A stretch of 13,233 nucleotides of DNA from Deltaproteobacteria bacterium (GTDB lineage Bacteria > Desulfobacterota > GWC2-55-46 > UBA9637), in assembly GCA_016234985.1 (NCBI GenBank), contig JACRNK010000010.1, positions 1-13,233 of the forward strand. The letters are read 5' to 3'. Position 1 is the first letter of the stretch. The number at the start of each line of letters is the position of its first letter. Shown piece after piece: positions 12,287-13,233 of this stretch. A program made the position numbers and the translations under genes. The notes beneath the pieces are model-generated. The model did not search any database and was not told the DNA's origin. It saw only the letters and a program-made list of their open reading frames with translations.

Positions 12287-13233
12287 ATGGCATCTAAAAA
12301 ATTTGTTTATTTCTTTGGCGACGGAAAGGCCGAGGGCAAGGGAAGCATGAAAGAGCTTCTCGGCGGCAAGGGCGCCGGTTTGGCTGAGATGACAAATATA
12401 GGCCTGCCTGTGCCGGCGGGATTTACTATCACAACAGAGGTCTGCGACCTTTATTACAAAAATAATAAAAAATATCCAGCCGGGCTTGATAAAGAGGTTG
12501 TAAAAAATATTGCGAGGCTCGAAAAAATTATCGGGAAGAAATTGGGCGATGCAAATGACCCGCTTCTTGTCTCTGTCCGTTCAGGGGCGGCAAGGTCAAT
12601 GCCCGGCATGATGGAAACTATCCTGAATCTAGGCCTCAACGACAAATCTGTTGAAGGTCTTGCCAAAAAGACAAATAACCGCAGGTTTGCCTTGGACGCC
12701 TACCGCAGATTTATTGTGATGTATGGCGCAATTGCAATGGGTATTCTTCGTGAGGAATTTGAACATGAATTTGAAGAGATTAAAAATACAAGGACAAGGC
12801 AAAGGCTCAATATAACCAATAAGGTTCTTGACACAGATGTAAATGAGCAGGAGCTTGCAGAACTTATCCCTCTGTTAAAGGCCGTCTATAAAAAACATAC
12901 CAAAAAGGATTTTCCGCAAGATCCGCAGGAGCAACTCTGGGGCGCCATCAATGCAGTATTTGGCTCATGGATGGCTGAAAAGGCCGTTACATACCGCCGC
13001 GTTGAAAAGATTACAGGGCTTCTTGGCACAGCAGTGAGTGTTGTCCAGATGGTATTTGGAAACAAGGGGGAGGAAACATCCGGCACAGGGGTATGTTTTA
13101 CCAGAGATCCGAACACAGGGGAGAACATATTCTACGGCGACCTTCTGATGAATGCCCAGGGCGAAGATGTTGTTGCAGGCATCCGCACGCCGATTCATTT
13201 GAGCGACTTGAACAAGATGATGCCGAAGATATA
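12287..13233 (+). CDS. ppdK: Pyruvate phosphate dikinase, N-terminal part (cut by window end)
   Basis: PpdK interconverts pyruvate + ATP + Pi and PEP + AMP + PPi in the cytoplasm. The frame is open to the window end (315 codons of a protein normally near 880). It encodes the nucleotide-binding N-domain: LLGGKGAGLAEMTNIGLPVPAGFTIT, VSVRSGAARSMPGMMETILNLGLN, RFALDAYRRFIVMYG and ETSGTGVCFTRDPNTGE, all characteristic of PpdK rather than PEP synthase. GGAGG lies 4 bp before the ATG. A TATAAT at 12246-12251 could be a -10 box, but I find no good -35. With the oxidoreductase upstream it places pyruvate/PEP metabolism on both sides of the island. Confidence 0.96.
   Translation, partial: MASKKFVYFFGDGKAEGKGSMKELLGGKGAGLAEMTNIGLPVPAGFTITTEVCDLYYKNNKKYPAGLDKEVVKNIARLEKIIGKKLGDANDPLLVSVRSGAARSMPGMMETILNLGLNDKSVEGLAKKTNNRRFALDAYRRFIVMYGAIAMGILREEFEHEFEEIKNTRTRQRLNITNKVLDTDVNEQELAELIPLLKAVYKKHTKKDFPQDPQEQLWGAINAVFGSWMAEKAVTYRRVEKITGLLGTAVSVVQMVFGNKGEETSGTGVCFTRDPNTGENIFYGDLLMNAQGEDVVAGIRTPIHLSDLNKMMPKI

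Overview
The window reads as a chromosomal segment of an anaerobic or facultatively anaerobic Gram-negative-type bacterium. Three things suggest this: a four-subunit pyruvate/2-oxoacid:ferredoxin oxidoreductase with a PPi-type pyruvate phosphate dikinase nearby, an MglB/MglA polarity pair very close to the Myxococcus MglA sequence, and secreted Rhs-type proteins. A member of the Desulfobacterota, Nitrospirota or a related uncultured phylum fits best. That is inference from gene content; no marker here fixes the phylum.

Layout, all genes on the + strand. (1) 1-2988 is an information-processing block: SRP RNA (ffs), dnaX, ybaB, recR. (2) 3002-6252 is an oxidoreductase operon in the order gamma, delta, alpha, beta. 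Delta carries a perfect 33-bp internal duplication, and alpha is broken by an apparent internal deletion plus frameshift. (3) 6340-8182 holds mglB, mglA, rpsU and yqeY; mglA ends abnormally where it overlaps rpsU. (4) 8171-11158 is an accessory island, more AT-rich by eye. It opens with a 128-bp imperfect palindrome whose right end carries a good promoter. It then encodes a secreted transglutaminase-like/TPR protein, translationally coupled to a secreted mini-Rhs protein (signal peptide, Rhs core, Cys-rich tip), a small downstream protein, a second Rhs tip with no start codon, a second small downstream protein and a B-box zinc-finger membrane protein. This resembles an Rhs/CDI polymorphic-tip locus with an orphan tip/immunity module, in unusually compact form. 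(5) 11198-13233 returns to core-type genes: a Nif3/DUF34 protein, a terminator, and the first 315 codons of ppdK, cut by the window end.

A second theme is intergenic DNA. Most gaps between the core genes hold inverted arrays of diverging 7-bp units (AATTCNT, AACTCCG and CACGCAT classes) that would fold into long hairpins. One gap holds a 54-bp palindrome made of two hairpins with complementary loops. No heptad arrays are seen inside the accessory island, which supports a separate origin for it.

Functionally, the oxidoreductase and PpdK both act at the pyruvate/acetyl-CoA/PEP node. MglA/MglB would set cell polarity. The Rhs island is a candidate for surface or contact-dependent interaction; its biochemical activity cannot be read from the sequence.
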